A stretch of 64,000 nt of DNA from Ignavibacterium sp037440165 (GTDB taxonomy: Bacteria; Bacteroidota; Ignavibacteria; Ignavibacteriales; Ignavibacteriaceae), in the NCBI RefSeq assembly GCF_037440165.1, contig NZ_JBBIUQ010000009.1, positions 36,950 through 100,949 on the forward strand, read 5' to 3'. Position numbers and translations under genes: made by a program. Below are positions 35,013-44,625 of the stretch, piece by piece; the first letter of the stretch is position 1; every line of letters starts with the position of its first letter. Below the pieces are notes generated by a model. It saw only the letters and a program-made list of their open reading frames with translations. It was not told where the DNA came from and did no database searches.

Positions 35013-36836
35013 TTAAATTTCAATACGAGTGACAACACCGTGAAGTTTGTTGTATGGAAAATCGAAAAATGAAATCCAGTTCGGTGCAAGTCGTTTCAGT
35101 ATTGTAAATAACTTTAAAAATGGTTTACTGGTTTTAATTTCTTCTGCTCCGTAGAAAATTGCCTTTTCTGAAAAGCCCCACTGCTTAAAAAGTTTGGGAA
35201 GGTCAGGTGACTCCATATAACCATAAGTAATCTTTGCAATGTATAATCCATCGGTAACTCTCTCATAAGTTTCAAGATTAACTCCATAAGGTTTATCTGA
35301 GGTTTCAACAGAAACTAAGATGTTTTTCTCATAGATGATTCCTGTCCTAAACATACAATGCAAAATATAAGGTGAAACTAAATTTACATTTTTTGTAAAA
35401 AAGATTGCTTCCCCCTTTATATAATTTCCTGTTTCGTAAATCTGTTTAAAACTTTCTATAAATATATCTAATGAAGTGGCTCTTAAAAATCTCCTGAGTT
35501 TTGTCATTCCCGATATCCAGAGTAACATTACACCAAGGACAAACATTGCAATAATAACTGACCAATAACCACCATAGGGAATTTTATGTGTAACTGCTAC
35601 GAGGTAAAGACCAGTTACTATCAGTACAATTAGACCAATTGCGGACTTAGAATAATTCTTTTTAATATAGAATATCGTCACAATAAAAATTGAACTTATA
35701 AACATTGTAGCTGTAACAGCAAGACCATAAGCAGCTGCTAAATTGTGTGATTCTTTAAATACAAGAATCATTAAGAGAACAGCAAACAGTAAAAATTTAT
35801 TTACTGCCGGAATGTAAATCTGAGAACGAAGTTTTTGAGAAGTGAACTTTATCTTCATCAAAGGGAAAATTCCGGTGTTAATTCCCTGAAACACAAGTGA
35901 CATCACTGCACTAATCATCGCCTGCGACGCAATAATTGTAGCAAGAAGAGTTAATATTAAAAATGGTATGTATAAAACTTCTGAAAAACTGCTTACTAAT
36001 TTAAATAGCACTTGCTCGGTATCATTATGCTCAAGAATATATGCTCCCTGCCCGAAGTAGTTAATAATCAAAGCAAATAATACGATGGACCAAGCTTGTC
36101 GAATTGGTTTTCCACCAAGATGTCCCATATCAGCATATAAAGCTTCCCCACCTGTTGCACAGAGAATTACTTCGCTAAGAACAAAGAATCCGGCAAAACC
36201 ATTATGCATGAAAAATTCAATAGCATAATGGGGACTTAAAGCGAGGAAAATATCAGGTATATGAATTAAGTAAAAGAATCCTGAAAGGAATAAACTTAAA
36301 AACCATATAAGCATTATCGGTCCAAAAGAAGCAGCAACTTTATCAGTCCCTCTATGCTGAATTGCAAATAATAGAATTGTAATTATCGCGGTAATTATAA
36401 TTATAGTAGTAATGGATATATTACCTAATTGAGGAATAAGTTTCAAACCTTCAACTGCAGAAAGAATACTGATTGCAGGAGTTATTACACCATCTCCGAT
36501 CAATAAAGAAACTCCTATATATCCCAAAAATGATACAAATCCTACAATTCTACCTTTTTTCAGCAAAGAGGTTAAAATTTCTTTTAGCACTATAATTCCT
36601 CCTTCACCGCGAATACTTAAACTCATAGCAAGCCAGGCGTACTGAATTGTTACGAGTGTAATTAAAGTCCAGAAGATTAAAGACAGTATTCCAAAAATAT
36701 TATCTTTAGTAGGAATAGTGAACGTGAAAACTATACTTAATGTATAAATGGGACTTGTTCCAATATCACCAAAAACAACTCCCATTGCATGAACTATACT
36801 CTTAAAACCACTTGAAGATTTGTTGTCAGTTTCCAT
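35013..36836 (-). CDS. kup: KUP family potassium uptake transporter
   Basis: A 607-residue potassium-proton symporter. The N-terminus holds the KUP signature FGDIGTSPIYTLSIVF, then about twelve transmembrane helices with GEGGIIVLKE and GGEALYADMGHLG, and a C-terminal cytoplasmic domain of about 130 residues. An upstream start would add 27 basic residues; the ATG at 36834-36836 is where the family begins. No clear ribosome binding site is visible. It heads the operon with the EEP phosphatase and the SDR. Divergent from the MORN-repeat gene. Confidence 0.93.
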   Translation of the reverse strand: METDNKSSSGFKSIVHAMGVVFGDIGTSPIYTLSIVFTFTIPTKDNIFGILSLIFWTLITLVTIQYAWLAMSLSIRGEGGIIVLKEILTSLLKKGRIVGFVSFLGYIGVSLLIGDGVITPAISILSAVEGLKLIPQLGNISITTIIIITAIITILLFAIQHRGTDKVAASFGPIMLIWFLSLFLSGFFYLIHIPDIFLALSPHYAIEFFMHNGFAGFFVLSEVILCATGGEALYADMGHLGGKPIRQAWSIVLFALIINYFGQGAYILEHNDTEQVLFKLVSSFSEVLYIPFLILTLLATIIASQAMISAVMSLVFQGINTGIFPLMKIKFTSQKLRSQIYIPAVNKFLLFAVLLMILVFKESHNLAAAYGLAVTATMFISSIFIVTIFYIKKNYSKSAIGLIVLIVTGLYLVAVTHKIPYGGYWSVIIAMFVLGVMLLWISGMTKLRRFLRATSLDIFIESFKQIYETGNYIKGEAIFFTKNVNLVSPYILHCMFRTGIIYEKNILVSVETSDKPYGVNLETYERVTDGLYIAKITYGYMESPDLPKLFKQWGFSEKAIFYGAEEIKTSKPFLKLFTILKRLAPNWISFFDFPYNKLHGVVTRIEI

Positions 36837-37048
36837 CGAATTATTTTTAATTTTTGACAGGCGAATATAAATCAAAACTGACAATTTATTTTTGTTTTTT
36901 GAGAGCCTCTGTAACAAATTGAAATCATCATTAAAGTTATTTTCTCTTTATGAGAGCTTGACCAAGATTTTTTTGATAAATATCAAATCTGAATGTGGCA
37001 AAATCATTGTGCGAAATTTCTATCCTACCATTTTTTGAGGGCTTTAAA

Positions 37049-37606
37049 GTGAAATTCAAAGAAAAAGTTTTTTCTTTAGGAACAGTATATTCAATCATTC
37101 TCTTTTGTGCAATTTTTATTGATCTGGGAAATCATTCAAGTGTAAAAGATTCCAAATTAAAATTAATCGAAAAGGCAGGTGTGATTTACCAACTGGGAAA
37201 AGATACGCCTTATACTGGTCAGGTTAAAGACACTGTTCAGGATAAAGTTATTGAATATTATCTAATCGATGGTAAAAAGTATGGTGACTTTAAAGTCTCG
37301 AATCTTGATGGAATTATAGAAATGAGCGGCGATATGAATGACAATAAAAATGAAGGTATCTGGAATTATTATTATCCAAATGGTCAGCTTGAATCAAGAG
37401 GAACATTTTATAAAGACCAGCTTAATGGCAAGTGGCTTTGGTACTTTCCTGATGGTAAACTGAGGGCTGAGGGTTTTTATCGTGATAATAAAAAAACTGG
37501 AACCTGGAAATTTTTTAGTGAGCAATCAAAAATTATTAGAGAAATTTCATATCGAAATGATGAGATAGAACTTGTAAGAAATTATGAATCAAATTTAAGT
37601 TTATAA
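37049..37606 (+). CDS. MORN-repeat (YwqK-type) exported protein
   Basis: A 185-residue protein with an N-terminal signal segment (VFSLGTVYSIILFCAIFI) and at least three MORN_2 repeats at the C-terminal half (GIWNYYYPNGQLESRGTF; GKWLWYFPDGKLRAEGFY; GTWKFFSEQ). Similar proteins are often labelled as YwqK antitoxin, but no toxin partner is adjacent. I chose the GTG at 37049, preceded by TTGAGGG at proper distance, over an upstream GTG. The role is unknown; likely periplasmic or surface-exposed. Confidence 0.7.
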   Translation: MKFKEKVFSLGTVYSIILFCAIFIDLGNHSSVKDSKLKLIEKAGVIYQLGKDTPYTGQVKDTVQDKVIEYYLIDGKKYGDFKVSNLDGIIEMSGDMNDNKNEGIWNYYYPNGQLESRGTFYKDQLNGKWLWYFPDGKLRAEGFYRDNKKTGTWKFFSEQSKIIREISYRNDEIELVRNYESNLSL

Positions 37607-37768
37607 AAAGTAAATAATAATTAATGATTAGTACTCCCTTTCCCGCCTTTAATTTTTAAGATCACTTCTCCAAATCATTATAATATTCTGACTTACATAG
37701 AAAAAACTTCACATTTATTCAGCGAATAATTATTTTGTCTTACAATTATTTTAACTATTAAACAAAAA

Positions 37769-40540
37769 ATGAAAAAGAAACTTTTTGTAATAATTGATAC
37801 AATGGCGCTGGCTTACAAAGCTTATTTTGCGTTTATTAGTCGGCCTCTTAGGACACAAAAAGGTGAACCTACTTCTTCAGTATATGGATTTGTAACACAG
37901 CTACTTAAAGTACTTGAAGATCATAAACCGGATTATATCGCAGTTGCATTTGATTCTAAGGAAAAAACATTCAGACATGAAAAATATGAAGCTTACAAAT
38001 CTTCCCGTGAAGAAATGCCTGAAGACATGATTCCGCAACTTGAAAGAATTAAGCAAATAATATCAGCTCTTAAAATGCCTGTTTACATTCTTCCTGGCTT
38101 TGAAGCAGATGATATTATTGGAACGGCAGTAAAGAAAGCTGAAATTCTGAGTTTTGAATGTCTTGCTATTACTCCGGATAAAGATTACTTCCAACTGATT
38201 TCTGACAAAATAAAAATTGTTCGTCCCGGGAAAGCAACCGATGAGGTAATAATTTATGATAAACAAAAAGTCTTGGATGAATTAGGATTCGAGCCAAAAT
38301 ATATGGTAGATTACCTTGCTTTAGTTGGTGATTCGAGTGATGACATTCCTGGTGTTGCTGGAATTGGACCTAAAACAGCTATTCCCTTGATTCAGGAATT
38401 CGGAACGATAGAAAATATTTATAAAAATCTTGATAAAATTCAGAAAGAATCAGTAAGAAAAAAACTTGAAGCAAATAAAGAGAATGCCTTCCTTTCTAAA
38501 GAACTTGCAACTATCCATACAGAAGTTCCCATTGAATTCAATTTTGAAGATGCAAAATTTGAAAAACCAGATTTTGAGAAGTTAAGAGAAATATTTGTTG
38601 AACTTGAGTTCAAATCACTCTATTCAAAACTTCTGAATATTTATGGTAATTCAGAGGTGATTAAAACAAAAATTGAAGATGAAGAAATAATTGAATCAAA
38701 ATCTTTTAACAAAGAAAATGTCGAATACAAATTGATATCCAATTCAAAAAAGCTCGATGACCTTGTCAATTTGTTAAAAAAATCTGAGCTAATTGTATTT
38801 GACACTGAGACGGACGGACTCAAACCATTTGAAATTAAAGTTGCCGGAATATCTATTTGTACTGAACCGAAAAAAGCTTATTTCATTCCGACTATTCCTG
38901 ATTCAGATGGTGTAGGATTGTTTGCACAATCGAACAGAATTGGAATTCCAATTAACGAGGTTTCGAAAAAATTAAAGTCTGTTTTTGAAGATAAAAGCAT
39001 TAGAAAAATTTGTCAGAATGGAAAGTACGATATTGCAGTGCTAAGACATCAAAATATATTTGTTAAAAATTTTTATTTTGACACAATGCTCGCAAGTTAT
39101 GTAATTGACCCAGATCAGAAACATAATCTAGATGAACTTGCTCAAAAGTATCTGAACTATAAACCAATTGCCCTTTCCGATTTAATTGGAGATAAAAAGG
39201 ATCCTTCAAAAATTTTTGATGTGGATGTACAAACCCTCTCAAATTATTCGGCTGAAGATGCAGATATTACTTTCAGGCTTTTTGAAAAGCTTGATGAAGA
39301 ATTGAAACGGCAAAAATTAGAAAAGGTTGCTTATGATATTGAATTCCCTTTAGTCCATGTGCTCGAAGAGATGGAATATGAAGGTATCCGGATAGATCCC
39401 GATGCTTTGCAGCAGTTGAGTAAGGATTTAGAAGTATTAATGGATAATTACACTCAGAGAATATTTCAATTAGCAGGAACAAATTTCAATATAAATTCGA
39501 CCAAGCAATTACAGGAAATCTTGTTTGAAAAATTAAAATTAAGTACCGGACGAAAAACTAAAACTGGATTTTCTACTGACGCAAGATCTTTAGAGAATCT
39601 CAGAGGAGAGCATGAGATTATAGAATTGATATTGAATTATCGCCAGGTGGCAAAATTAAAGTCAACTTACACTGATTCTTTAACAAATTTAATTAATCCA
39701 AAGACCGGCAGAATTCACACAAGCTTTAATCAAACAGGTGCATCAACTGGCAGATTATCGAGCAACGATCCAAATTTACAAAACATCCCAATTCGCACTG
39801 ATTTAGGCAAAGAAATCAGAAAGGCATTTGTACCGAGAGATAAAAATTATTTAATCCTTTCAGCTGATTATAGTCAGATTGAACTTAGAATTATGGCTTC
39901 AATATGTGAAGATGAAACACTTATGGAAGCATTTAAAAAAGGAGAAGATATTCATCGAAGTACTGCTGCACTTGTTTTTAATGTAAAACCTGAAGATGTA
40001 ACAGCTGATATGCGTCGTAAGGCAAAGGAAGTTAATTTCGGAATTCTTTATGGCATTGGTCCTTTCGGATTAAAAACCAGATTAGGTATCTCACAAACTC
40101 ACGCGAAAGAAATTATTGACACATATTTCAAGACTTTCAAAAAAGTGAAAGACTTCATGGATAATTCCATTCTATTTGCAAAAGAAAAAGGATATGCTGA
40201 AACCTTATATGGAAGACGAAGATATTTAAAAAATATAAACAGCAGCAATCGTGTAGTAAGACAATTTGAAGAAAGAGTTGCTATAAATATGCCAATACAG
40301 GGAACAGCAGCTGATATGATTAAGTTGGCAATGATTAAAATTCATAAAGAATTAGAAAAAAGAAAAACCAAGACTAAAATGGTTCTTCAGGTACACGACG
40401 AATTAGTTTTTGATGCCCATAAATCGGAAATTGAAGACCTAAAGCCAGTAATTAAAAAACTTATGGAAGGGGCATTCCCACTAAAAGTACCAGTTGTTGC
40501 TGATATAGGTGTTGGTGAGAATTGGCTCGATGCGCACTAA
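37769..40540 (+). CDS. polA: DNA polymerase I
   Basis: A 923-residue repair and Okazaki-fragment polymerase with all three domains. The 5' nuclease domain (1-290) starts MKKKLFVIIDTMALAYKAYFAF and has GDSSDDIPGVAGIGPKTA. The 3'-5' exonuclease domain keeps the catalytic DxE (VFDTETDGL) and YSAEDAD, so proofreading should be active. The polymerase domain shows motif A SADYSQIELRIMA, motif B RRKAKEVNFGILYGIG and motif C VLQVHDELVFD. It heads a plus-strand run with three glycosyltransferases. Confidence 0.97.
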   Translation: MKKKLFVIIDTMALAYKAYFAFISRPLRTQKGEPTSSVYGFVTQLLKVLEDHKPDYIAVAFDSKEKTFRHEKYEAYKSSREEMPEDMIPQLERIKQIISALKMPVYILPGFEADDIIGTAVKKAEILSFECLAITPDKDYFQLISDKIKIVRPGKATDEVIIYDKQKVLDELGFEPKYMVDYLALVGDSSDDIPGVAGIGPKTAIPLIQEFGTIENIYKNLDKIQKESVRKKLEANKENAFLSKELATIHTEVPIEFNFEDAKFEKPDFEKLREIFVELEFKSLYSKLLNIYGNSEVIKTKIEDEEIIESKSFNKENVEYKLISNSKKLDDLVNLLKKSELIVFDTETDGLKPFEIKVAGISICTEPKKAYFIPTIPDSDGVGLFAQSNRIGIPINEVSKKLKSVFEDKSIRKICQNGKYDIAVLRHQNIFVKNFYFDTMLASYVIDPDQKHNLDELAQKYLNYKPIALSDLIGDKKDPSKIFDVDVQTLSNYSAEDADITFRLFEKLDEELKRQKLEKVAYDIEFPLVHVLEEMEYEGIRIDPDALQQLSKDLEVLMDNYTQRIFQLAGTNFNINSTKQLQEILFEKLKLSTGRKTKTGFSTDARSLENLRGEHEIIELILNYRQVAKLKSTYTDSLTNLINPKTGRIHTSFNQTGASTGRLSSNDPNLQNIPIRTDLGKEIRKAFVPRDKNYLILSADYSQIELRIMASICEDETLMEAFKKGEDIHRSTAALVFNVKPEDVTADMRRKAKEVNFGILYGIGPFGLKTRLGISQTHAKEIIDTYFKTFKKVKDFMDNSILFAKEKGYAETLYGRRRYLKNINSSNRVVRQFEERVAINMPIQGTAADMIKLAMIKIHKELEKRKTKTKMVLQVHDELVFDAHKSEIEDLKPVIKKLMEGAFPLKVPVVADIGVGENWLDAH

Positions 40541-40542
40541 AT

Positions 40543-41568
40543 ATGAAAACAAATATTAATCCTCTAGAAATAAAAAAAATTCTTTGTATCAAGCCAAGAG
40601 GAATTGGGGATATAATTTTATCTACAATAATTTTAGAAAATTTACATTCCTATTTTCATAATGCAGAGATACATTATCTTACTGAGGAATTTGCCAAAGA
40701 TGCAGTTAGTTCTCATCCATTAGTAACAAAAGTTTTATCGTACAAAAAAGATGATTCAATCTTCTCAATATTTAGACTTATTCGTAAAGAAAAGTATGAC
40801 ATTGTGTTTGATTTGTATTCAAATCCAAAAACTGCACAGATAACATTTTTCTCCGGAGCAAAATTCAGAATTGGTTACGCATACAGAGGCAGAAAATATG
40901 CTTACAACAACAAATCAGAAATCGGTCGAGGCGACTCTCATTCCGCAGAACATAACTTGGAATTGTTAAAAGCTTTAGAGATTCCAATCATATCAAAGAC
41001 AATAAAATTCTTTCTCACAATTAATGCAGAAAACTTTGCTAATTCATTTGTAAATAAAGAAATTAAATTAAATAATATAATCGGAATTATTCCATCAGGA
41101 GGTTGGGACTCCAAAAGATGCCCGAAAGAAAGATGGGTTCAAATTATCAATGAGTTATCAGAAAAATTAGAGGCAGCATTTTTAATTCTTTGGGGTCCTG
41201 AAGATCTAAACGATGCACAATACATTCTAAACCAAACAAAGAATTCATTTCTTGCTCCGGAAACTGATTTAATGAAACTCGCTGGTTTAATTAGTAGATG
41301 CCGTTTAGTCATTACAAATGATTCGGGACCAATGCATCTGTCTGCCGCTCTTAGAGTTCCGACTTTAGGATTATTTGGACCAACAGATCCGATGAAACAC
41401 GGACCATATTCAGAGTATGGAAATTATGTTATTAAATCTGACTTGCAATGTATAAGGTGCAATAAGCTCATATGTCCATTCAACAAAGAATGTTTTAATG
41501 AATTAGATATTGATGAGATTATTTCGAAATCAATCAAACTTCTCACTCTCAATGTTAAAAAAATTTGA
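40543..41568 (+). CDS. Glycosyltransferase family 9 (heptosyltransferase-like), first
   Basis: A 341-residue GT-B enzyme of the ADP-heptose:LPS heptosyltransferase family. The N-terminal KKILCIKPRGIGDIILSTIIL and the C-terminal donor-site block CRLVITNDSGPMHLSAAL and GLFGPTDP are diagnostic. A cluster of cysteines at the C-terminus (LQCIRCNKLICPFNKECF) is frequent in this family. The ATG at 40543 starts 2 bases after the polA stop. It likely extends the lipopolysaccharide core; acceptor unknown. Confidence 0.88.
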   Translation: MKTNINPLEIKKILCIKPRGIGDIILSTIILENLHSYFHNAEIHYLTEEFAKDAVSSHPLVTKVLSYKKDDSIFSIFRLIRKEKYDIVFDLYSNPKTAQITFFSGAKFRIGYAYRGRKYAYNNKSEIGRGDSHSAEHNLELLKALEIPIISKTIKFFLTINAENFANSFVNKEIKLNNIIGIIPSGGWDSKRCPKERWVQIINELSEKLEAAFLILWGPEDLNDAQYILNQTKNSFLAPETDLMKLAGLISRCRLVITNDSGPMHLSAALRVPTLGLFGPTDPMKHGPYSEYGNYVIKSDLQCIRCNKLICPFNKECFNELDIDEIISKSIKLLTLNVKKI

Positions 41569-42634
41569 ACAATCATTCCGAAAAGCTTTGATAAAATTCC
41601 TGTTGCTTATTAGTAAACAGAAAAAAAATGAATTGCAATTACCATCAATTACTCCAAATACAAAAGTTTTATTCGTCAGATTAAACAGGATTGGAGATGC
41701 CCTGATTTCAACTCCATTGCTAGATTTAGTTAAACTAAAGACTGGTTGTAAAATTTTTGTTTTAGCTGATCAAAAAAATCATTTTGTCTTTTCTAACAAT
41801 CCAAACATTGATAAAGTTTTTATTTTTGAAAAAGGTGTAAGAGGATTTATATCTGTTTTGAAATTCATTCAAGAACAGCAGATCGACATAATAGTTGACT
41901 TACACGATGATGTATCCTCAACAGTTAGTTATCTTTTTGCATTGGCAAAGGTGAAATACAAATTTGGTTTGCGAAAATCCAATTCAGAAATCTACTCTCA
42001 TACGGTTTTAAGAATTAATTCAAGTCGCGAACATGTTATTGACAGAATCCTAAAACTATCAGAGCTATTTAATATTCACTATGATAAAGATGAAATAAAA
42101 ATCGGATATTATCCAAAAACTGAAAATCTTATAGAAGCAAGAAAAATAATTGAACAAAAATTTTCGAATAAAAGATTTTTGTTAGGAATAAATATATCAG
42201 CAGGAAGTGATGCGAGGTTTTGGGGCACCGAAAATTATAAATCGTTATTTGAGTTAGTAAAAAATTATGACATCAATATTTTATTATTCTCAGATCTAAA
42301 AGATTATCAAAAAGCAAAATCAATCGATGATAAATTCATTTATCCGTTATCAAAAGATTTTGATAAATTTGCATCGGGAGTTCTTCAGGTTGATTTATTA
42401 TTCAGTCCGGATACTTCCGCAATACATATTGCTTCGATAAATAGAATTCCAGTATTTGGACTTTATGTGAAGTATAATACTGAAGATATGATCTGGACGC
42501 CCTACAATACGGATTTTGATTGCATCATAACTGAAGAAGCTTCTTTAAAAAATATAAAAGTAGAACAAGTAACAAATAAATTTATTCCATTTTTAGAAAA
42601 GCATTTATATGCCCAAAGAAGTACCAAATTGTAA
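41552..42634 (+). CDS. Glycosyltransferase family 9, second
   Basis: A 360-residue GT-B protein of the same family: VLFVRLNRIGDALISTPLLDL at about residues 40-60 and the donor-site part LLFSPDTSAIHIASINRIPVFGLY. It differs from its two neighbours in lacking the C-terminal cysteine cluster, in having a 30-residue basic N-terminal extension (LKKFEQSFRKALIKFLLLIS) and in SPDTSAIHIA in place of NDSGPMHLS. It overlaps the preceding gene by 17 bases; the ATG at 41552 is preferred over an upstream frame start. Confidence 0.85.
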   Translation: MLKKFEQSFRKALIKFLLLISKQKKNELQLPSITPNTKVLFVRLNRIGDALISTPLLDLVKLKTGCKIFVLADQKNHFVFSNNPNIDKVFIFEKGVRGFISVLKFIQEQQIDIIVDLHDDVSSTVSYLFALAKVKYKFGLRKSNSEIYSHTVLRINSSREHVIDRILKLSELFNIHYDKDEIKIGYYPKTENLIEARKIIEQKFSNKRFLLGINISAGSDARFWGTENYKSLFELVKNYDINILLFSDLKDYQKAKSIDDKFIYPLSKDFDKFASGVLQVDLLFSPDTSAIHIASINRIPVFGLYVKYNTEDMIWTPYNTDFDCIITEEASLKNIKVEQVTNKFIPFLEKHLYAQRSTKL

Positions 42635-43733
42635 AAGATTTTCTGGTTATAAACCCTGTTATCCAGATCATAATTGCTGGACGGATGGTTGTAAGGACAA
42701 TATTCCTATTGGCAAAAAAATTCTTATTATAAATTTAGACGCAATGGGAGATGTGTTAATGACAACGGCACAACTTCCCGCAATAAAAAGGAAGTTTCCG
42801 GAGTCAACAATTTATTGGATAACATTGAAAATTGCTGCTCCCCTTCTTTATCACAATCAGTATATAGATTTTGTGATGGAGTATAATTTCGAATCAATCT
42901 CTATCCTTAACCAAATTGAATTTGATTATGTAATGAATGTTGATAAATCTCAACGCTCTTGTACTTTATTAAACTCGATAAGTGCAAAGAACAAACTTGG
43001 TTTCGGAATGAACAAAGATGGGAAGATTATTCCTGTAAATGAAGGTGCAAATTATAATTATATGCTTGGAATGGATGATCATCTGAAATTTAAAGTAAAT
43101 CAAAGAACTGGACAGGATTATCTTGCGGAGACTTTCGAACTTGAATACAAACGGGATGAATATGTTTTTAATTTCACTGAAGATGAATTAAAATTTATCG
43201 AAGAATACAAAACCTTAACTGGAATTTCCCCTTCAGATAAGATTGTAGGTTTTAATACCGGCTGCTCCAATCTGTATCCAAATAAAAAAATGACAATAGA
43301 ACAGCACATTTATTTGATTGAAAAACTTCTTGACTTAGAAGAGTATAAAGTAATGCTTTTGGGAGGTCCTGAGGATACAGAAAGAAATAAAATTATCTCC
43401 GGTCATTTTCATGGTAAAATAATAAATACTCCAACAACTGAAGGAGTAAGAAGAGGTGCTTGTTATGAATCTACTCCTCAAGTAATCATTACAGGTGATT
43501 CATTAGGAATGCATTTAGCAATTGCACTTAAAAAATATGTTATTGCCTGGTTTGGAGTTAGTTGCTGGACGGAAATTGATTTATATAATCGTGGAGTAAA
43601 ACTTTATCAGAAAGATTTATTTTGTTCACCGTGCTGGAAAAAAACTTGTCCTTATGAACTTGAATGTATAAAGATGATAGACCTTGACCGGATTATTAAA
43701 GAGATTGAGAACTTTTATCAGCGAAGTGTATAA
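42609..43733 (+). CDS. Glycosyltransferase family 9, third, with N-terminal cysteine module
   Basis: A 374-residue GT9 protein. Before the usual start of the fold (KKILIINLDAMGDVLMTTAQL) lies an unusual 35-residue module with four cysteines (residues 8, 17, 23 and 28; CKRFSGYKPC then CWTDGC), which could bind zinc. The donor-site block is VIITGDSLGMHLAIALKKYVIAWFG, and the C-terminus has CSPCWKKTCPYELECI. The gene overlaps the second GT9 by 26 bases. Together the three would add consecutive sugars to one acceptor. Confidence 0.85.
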   Translation: MPKEVPNCKRFSGYKPCYPDHNCWTDGCKDNIPIGKKILIINLDAMGDVLMTTAQLPAIKRKFPESTIYWITLKIAAPLLYHNQYIDFVMEYNFESISILNQIEFDYVMNVDKSQRSCTLLNSISAKNKLGFGMNKDGKIIPVNEGANYNYMLGMDDHLKFKVNQRTGQDYLAETFELEYKRDEYVFNFTEDELKFIEEYKTLTGISPSDKIVGFNTGCSNLYPNKKMTIEQHIYLIEKLLDLEEYKVMLLGGPEDTERNKIISGHFHGKIINTPTTEGVRRGACYESTPQVIITGDSLGMHLAIALKKYVIAWFGVSCWTEIDLYNRGVKLYQKDLFCSPCWKKTCPYELECIKMIDLDRIIKEIENFYQRSV

Positions 43734-43734
43734 C

Positions 43735-44625
43735 ATGAATTTTTATAATGATTTTAACATTTTTCAATTTGCAAAGAAAATCAAAAGACCGTTGGTTCTT
43801 GATGGAGCAATGGGTAGTTTGCTTGAAAAGTCCGGATTAACAAAAAGTGATTCCAGCTGGAGTGCAAAGGCAAACTTACGATATTCTGACAGAGTCTATC
43901 AAATTCATAAAGAATATGTGGAAGCAGGAGCTGATATTCTAACTACAAATACATTTCGTACTAATCCAATTTCACTTGAACAAAGCGGAGTGAGCAACTT
44001 TAAGAGATATGTAAAAAAAGCCATTGAACTTGCTTTTGATGCAAAAGAAAATCTGCCTGTTTTAATTGCTGGTTCAAATGCTCCTGCTGAAGATTGTTAT
44101 CAAGTAAAAAGAACTGTTACAAAAAAACAACTACAGTATAACCATTCAGCACATATAGATTGTCTAATCGAATCAGGGTGTCATTTTATATTAAATGAGA
44201 CACAAAGTCACTTTGATGAAATACAAATAATTGCAAAGCACTGTGATAAGAAGAATATTCCATATGTCATTAGTTTATATTTTACAGAAAATCTTATTTT
44301 GTTAAGTGGTGAAAAAGTTTCTGAAGTCATTAAATTTTTATCCGATACAAGTGTTCTTTCGGTAGGAATAAATTGTGTAAGTAGTTCAGTAATAATAAAA
44401 CTTTCTTCACAGATAGAATTGCCAGGTATCTGGGGATTCTATCTTAATTGTTTTATGAAATATACTAATGAGAATTCGGTTTGTTCGATTTCAAATGGTG
44501 ATTATTTGGTAACTGTTCAGGAATTGATTCATTTCAACCCTTCATTCATTGGAGCTTGCTGCGGCTCAAATCCTGATTTTATCAGAGCCATAAAAGGTTA
44601 TTTAGATGCAAGAGTTAAGCATTAA
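43735..44625 (+). CDS. Homocysteine S-methyltransferase family protein
   Basis: A 296-residue TIM-barrel protein similar to the N-terminal homocysteine domain of MetH and to MmuM. It has LVLDGAMGSLLEKSG at the start, GADILTTNTFRTN near residue 60, and the zinc cysteines as a single Cys in VGINCVSS and a pair in IGACCGSNPDFI. It is a free-standing domain that could methylate homocysteine from S-methylmethionine or another donor. It is flanked by glycosyltransferases and ispE, a context that does not explain its role. The ATG lies one base after the preceding stop. Confidence 0.85.
   Translation: MNFYNDFNIFQFAKKIKRPLVLDGAMGSLLEKSGLTKSDSSWSAKANLRYSDRVYQIHKEYVEAGADILTTNTFRTNPISLEQSGVSNFKRYVKKAIELAFDAKENLPVLIAGSNAPAEDCYQVKRTVTKKQLQYNHSAHIDCLIESGCHFILNETQSHFDEIQIIAKHCDKKNIPYVISLYFTENLILLSGEKVSEVIKFLSDTSVLSVGINCVSSSVIIKLSSQIELPGIWGFYLNCFMKYTNENSVCSISNGDYLVTVQELIHFNPSFIGACCGSNPDFIRAIKGYLDARVKH

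Noticed and set aside
37049..37606. YwqK-type protein as antitoxin of a toxin-antitoxin pair
   Set aside because: No toxin-like gene adjoins it and it has a signal segment; the antitoxin label is only inherited from MORN-repeat naming.
39191..39208. AAAAGGATCCTTC in polA, close to the 18-bp palindrome of the tRNA region
   Set aside because: It encodes conserved-looking residues (KKDPSK) in frame, lacks the TCC/GGA ends and is best explained by chance.
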